64,000 nt of DNA from Sulfurovum sp. TSL1 (GTDB lineage: Bacteria > Campylobacterota > Campylobacteria > Campylobacterales > Sulfurovaceae), in assembly GCF_019972135.1 (NCBI RefSeq), contig NZ_BPFI01000002.1, positions 124,001 to 188,000 on the forward strand, given 5' to 3'. The notes beneath the pieces are model-generated. The model made no database searches and was not told the origin of the DNA. It worked only from the letters and a program-made list of their open reading frames with translations. A program made the translations under genes and the position numbers. The stretch's first letter is position 1. Each line of letters begins with the position of its first letter. Below are positions 61,013-64,000 of this stretch, piece after piece.

Positions 61013-63135
61013 TTTTTGTCTCCCATATCTTCTAACAGTTTTTTCATTTCATCTAAATTGACGGTTCCAGAGTCAGTATCATCGTGTTCAATTGTATTTA
61101 TTTCATTTCTTCTTAAGCAGGCTTGTTCAATCGGTGATGCCATTTGAATATTAGAAAGCTGTATTAATGAACCATCTGGTACAGTTGGATCATCCAAAAT
61201 ATCACAAGTACTTTTCAGAATTTCCAGAAACCTAGTGTGAGATTCTACCCATCTGTTTGCTCCAAAATAAGATTCTTTTTGCGCATTTTTAGCAGTTATC
61301 AGAAAGCCTTCAGTATCCTTCTTCATCTCTTTGATTCTTTCAGTTCTTACCTTGTCGCCTTTCATGCATAAATGTTCAATACATCCCATACAATTTCCGT
61401 GATGTTCGCACGGAGTCATGGTAAAGTCGTGTATACATACACCTACCTCTGTTACATGGGCTGTTCTCACTTTTAGTCTAGCGTATTCATCACGTGAAAT
61501 AACGACCTTCTTTTTAATATCCTCAATATTGGAGAGAGGGCCTTTCATCGCATTTTCATCTCCTATTGCATCACGGACCATTTCTAACATCTCATCTGCA
61601 CTAACATGGTCATATACCTGGTTTTGATGAATGTCGATCCGTCCAGACCATTTAGCAATGTCTAGCTGACTCAGCCCACCTTTTTGTGCGAGCGTATTTA
61701 AGTAGTGCCTGAATTGATGTGATGTCATCTTTATTGAGATGCCATTACTCTCTTTATAGTCAAAACGATCAAATAGTGAAGAGAGGTTCCCTCTGTTTTT
61801 TAAAGCATCAGTAACTATATCCATGCGGACAGTATTTATAGTAGGGATAAGAGTACCTTTTTTACTATGATACTCATTAGTCATTTGAAGAACAAGTGCC
61901 TCTGAAAACTTCAAACCTATTTCTTCATTCAAGTAGGGAAATCTTTCTGGCAGGAGAGTAAGTACTACTTTTTCAAGATCAGAAAAGTGAACGACGAGTT
62001 TATTTCCATTTCTTGAGTAGGGTACGGATTTCTGGTTTATCCATGATGCTGTAATCTGTTTACGACGTGTAAGATTGTTATCTGTAATATCTTTACCAAA
62101 TATAATATATGAAACTTCTGTGGTGCTTAGGACAGTACCCCTTAAGTATTCGAGTTCTTCAGGGAGATACAGCTTGCCTGGATTATTCTCATACCACTTA
62201 GCAACCTCTCTGGCTTGTTTGGTAACTGTCTTAATTCTATTGATTGCTTCTTGTGCAACATGAACCATTGAAGGAATAATCCATTTGATCATAGGGGCTG
62301 CACCTTTTGAGGGAAACCATCTTAGGCCATATTGTTCAGTACCATCCTTATCTTTTTGCGTTACTTCACAATTATATGGCAATAGAAATACTTCGTTAAT
62401 ACGGTTTGGTGCACAGATCAATAGAGAAATTAGGGAGGTTGTCAGTTTTTCATAAGGTGTGATGGCCTTGTTGAATATTTCTGGTATTGCTTCTAAGCCA
62501 GCTTCTGAGGGCATCTTTTTGTTTCTCTTGTCATCGGCTTCTTTCCCGACTCGAGAACCACTCTCTGGACGTTTGATGGGGTTTTTCCAATCAATTTGTA
62601 TTTTTGTCAAGCGCTTCATAGAGAGAAATTTTCCAATATTTTCTAATGTTCCGCCAATACGATATGCTCTCCCTTTAGAATAAGAGGTTTTTGTGATATT
62701 TGCAGCCTTGTCCAAGACATAGTTGTCAATAGCATTTGTATTTGCGGTTCCTGTGATTTGAATAAGCGCCTCTTCTATAATCCTTAAAGGCTCTAATAGG
62801 TTTCCAGGAGATTTGAAAGAATTGAGCCCAAACTTATATCTAAAATACGACTTGGCAAAACTTAAGAAGGGCTCTTGCATTGGACTGATATTTTCATGGG
62901 TCGCTTTAGTTCCACTTTTATTTGCAGAAGCAAACTTATGCGTTGTAAAAACTACAGAAATACGTTTTGTTTGAGCTTTCTGTTGGACATAAGGGGTAAT
63001 ATCCCACACATTTTTATCAAAGGAAAGATCTGTTCCAAAAACAGTAATATCATCTCTACACACAGCAATGAACTTATCTAGATTTTCTTGTGAACTCGAT
63101 GTCTCGATTGGTTCAAATTGAATGAATTCATTCAT
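61009..63135 (-). CDS. Large tyrosine recombinase, TnpB/GmtZ-like
   Basis: A 708-residue recombinase. The first catalytic Arg is probably in LLICAPNRINEVFLLP. The second block HQFRHYLNTLAQKGG, the WSGRIDIHQNQVYDH segment and its Tyr complete the site. A C-terminal Cys/His cluster follows (CIHDFTMTPCEHHGNCMGC ... HLCMKG), probably zinc-binding. Long N-terminal and C-terminal extensions set it apart from Xer or phage integrases and match the second recombinase of Tn554 (TnpB, about 630 residues) or of Gamma-Mobile-Trio elements. Four-base overlaps on both sides show that the three proteins are made together. Confidence 0.82.
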   Translation of the reverse strand: MNEFIQFEPIETSSSQENLDKFIAVCRDDITVFGTDLSFDKNVWDITPYVQQKAQTKRISVVFTTHKFASANKSGTKATHENISPMQEPFLSFAKSYFRYKFGLNSFKSPGNLLEPLRIIEEALIQITGTANTNAIDNYVLDKAANITKTSYSKGRAYRIGGTLENIGKFLSMKRLTKIQIDWKNPIKRPESGSRVGKEADDKRNKKMPSEAGLEAIPEIFNKAITPYEKLTTSLISLLICAPNRINEVFLLPYNCEVTQKDKDGTEQYGLRWFPSKGAAPMIKWIIPSMVHVAQEAINRIKTVTKQAREVAKWYENNPGKLYLPEELEYLRGTVLSTTEVSYIIFGKDITDNNLTRRKQITASWINQKSVPYSRNGNKLVVHFSDLEKVVLTLLPERFPYLNEEIGLKFSEALVLQMTNEYHSKKGTLIPTINTVRMDIVTDALKNRGNLSSLFDRFDYKESNGISIKMTSHQFRHYLNTLAQKGGLSQLDIAKWSGRIDIHQNQVYDHVSADEMLEMVRDAIGDENAMKGPLSNIEDIKKKVVISRDEYARLKVRTAHVTEVGVCIHDFTMTPCEHHGNCMGCIEHLCMKGDKVRTERIKEMKKDTEGFLITAKNAQKESYFGANRWVESHTRFLEILKSTCDILDDPTVPDGSLIQLSNIQMASPIEQACLRRNEINTIEHDDTDSGTVNLDEMKKLLEDMGDKK

Positions 63136-64000
63136 TGTGTTGATTTCCGTCTGTTTTGTGCTTTAATTTGGTCGCATTCTACAACTACCTGTGCAACTGC
63201 AAAGATGGTTTTATCATTAATGCTGGCAATTCTGTAATCGGTTATTTTCATTAATCTTTCACGCTCCTTCAGAAGATTTATAAGAAGCTGTTCATGTGGA
63301 CCATCATCCCATGCCTGAAAACTACTGCAAGTGTAACAGGCAAGAGGTGCGAACAGCCCACAAAATCCGAAACTACCACATTTTCCCATCGCTCTGCATT
63401 CACTATCGATGCTTGGATCAATAATGTCGCTTGTTGGATCATCTGCACGTGTTGCTTTTGATTTGTCAACAAACAAAATACCTGCAAATGCTTGTGCTAT
63501 GGGAGCCATGTGTAATGCCATGGCTTTATCGATTCGTTTAATTATCTCAGGAGTGGATGCAGTGTATACTCCTGCATTTTGGGTATCTTTATGGTCAAGT
63601 ATCTCAGCGATGATCAGTTCGCCATGCCCTTCAGATGCAGCTCTTGTACCTATTGTATACCGGAATCGAGTTGAAGTGATATGAAGCTTTTCTTCAGTTC
63701 TTTCCGATTTCAGATCTAAACCATCTATGATTTTTTGAATCGTGTCTGTTATTTCATCAGCATGTAAATGATATGCCAGTAATCCTGAACGTTTTTCTTC
63801 TTTGGCCGGGAAAAGGGGAGCCTGACTTGGATCATCTAAAATCCCGATAAAATTATTTTTAACTTGTTCGCCGTATGAAAAAAGCACTTTCCCTAATGAT
63901 GGAGGAATGATACGCTCCTTAAACTCCGAGCGGAATTTCATTCTATTTTTAGCTCTTGGAATGCGGATGATGTATTCTTCTGATCTGTCTTTCCTTTTTG
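63132..64000 (-). CDS. First tyrosine recombinase of the trio, TnpA/GmtY-like, cut by the window edge
   Basis: The frame is open to the right edge, so the N-terminus lies outside the window and ATG 63941 is probably internal. The visible part has TSTRFRYTIGTRAASEGHG (second catalytic Arg), ILDHKDTQNAGVYTAS (His and the nucleophilic Tyr), then a Cys-rich tail CRAMGKCGSFGFCG ... CYTCSSFQAWDDGPHEQLL. The Cys-rich tail after the catalytic Tyr is found in the first recombinase of such trios. It overlaps the second recombinase gene by four bases. Confidence 0.8.
   Translation of the reverse strand, partial: KRKDRSEEYIIRIPRAKNRMKFRSEFKERIIPPSLGKVLFSYGEQVKNNFIGILDDPSQAPLFPAKEEKRSGLLAYHLHADEITDTIQKIIDGLDLKSERTEEKLHITSTRFRYTIGTRAASEGHGELIIAEILDHKDTQNAGVYTASTPEIIKRIDKAMALHMAPIAQAFAGILFVDKSKATRADDPTSDIIDPSIDSECRAMGKCGSFGFCGLFAPLACYTCSSFQAWDDGPHEQLLINLLKERERLMKITDYRIASINDKTIFAVAQVVVECDQIKAQNRRKSTQ

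Overview
The window reads as chromosome of an AT-rich, chemolithotrophic member of the Campylobacterota close to Sulfurovum or Sulfurimonas. This rests on the housekeeping block (murC, mutS2, coaX, short-form hisG, a XerD-like recombinase), the NrtABC-NarB nitrate assimilation set, dense overlapping gene packing and strong AAGGA-type ribosome sites. No rRNA, tRNA or CRISPR array was seen.

Layout. 1-8530: conserved core genes, all on the plus strand. 8590-15235: a porin, the nitrate ABC transporter genes (minus strand) and a divergent assimilatory nitrate reductase. 15323-16455: two nearly identical rpsR genes in tandem, each followed by its own strong hairpin. 16661-18216: a decayed insertion sequence with perfect 34-bp inverted ends. 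18352-20667: an ArsR regulator with DUF302, DsrE-like and rhodanese genes (sulfur handling). 21349-57230: a large heavy-metal, mainly copper, resistance island. 57421-60487: genes of unknown function. 60590 to the right edge: a three-gene recombinase module resembling the Tn554 TnpA-B-C or Gamma-Mobile-Trio arrangement, cut by the window end.

The metal island is a mosaic. It holds a CusCBA-type RND pump, a CDF transporter, a CopA multicopper oxidase with CopB, a CPH-type P-type ATPase, a YHS protein with a PPK2 polyphosphate kinase, an OmpR/histidine-kinase pair, a second CzcCBA-type RND pump, an SO_0444-type permease with its own ArsR, Met-rich and Cys-rich secreted proteins, a LOG-family protein, a porin and small cytochromes. 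The segments 34263-35512 and 36556-39941 are visibly richer in G and C and look recently acquired. IS30 remnants and relics of the local IS lie at the joints. One APC-type permease gene is present as one intact copy and three broken ones, one of them fused to the tail of a DUF302 gene.

Main result of the hunt: nine promoters in the island share one architecture, two TGCACACT boxes 11 bp apart followed, exactly 8 nt after the second CACAC core, by a TANNNT -10-like element. They stand before cusCBA, the two secreted 146-148-aa paralogues, the SHOCT-copA-copB operon, the P-type ATPase, YHS-ppk2, the two-component system itself, the Met-rich protein/permease unit and the porin/cytochrome unit. 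I infer one regulon controlled by the OmpR-type regulator at 40766-41419. It ties polyphosphate synthesis and several uncharacterised secreted proteins to the copper response. The second candidate for a new system is the divergent Xre / zinc-ribbon pair beside the recombinase trio.
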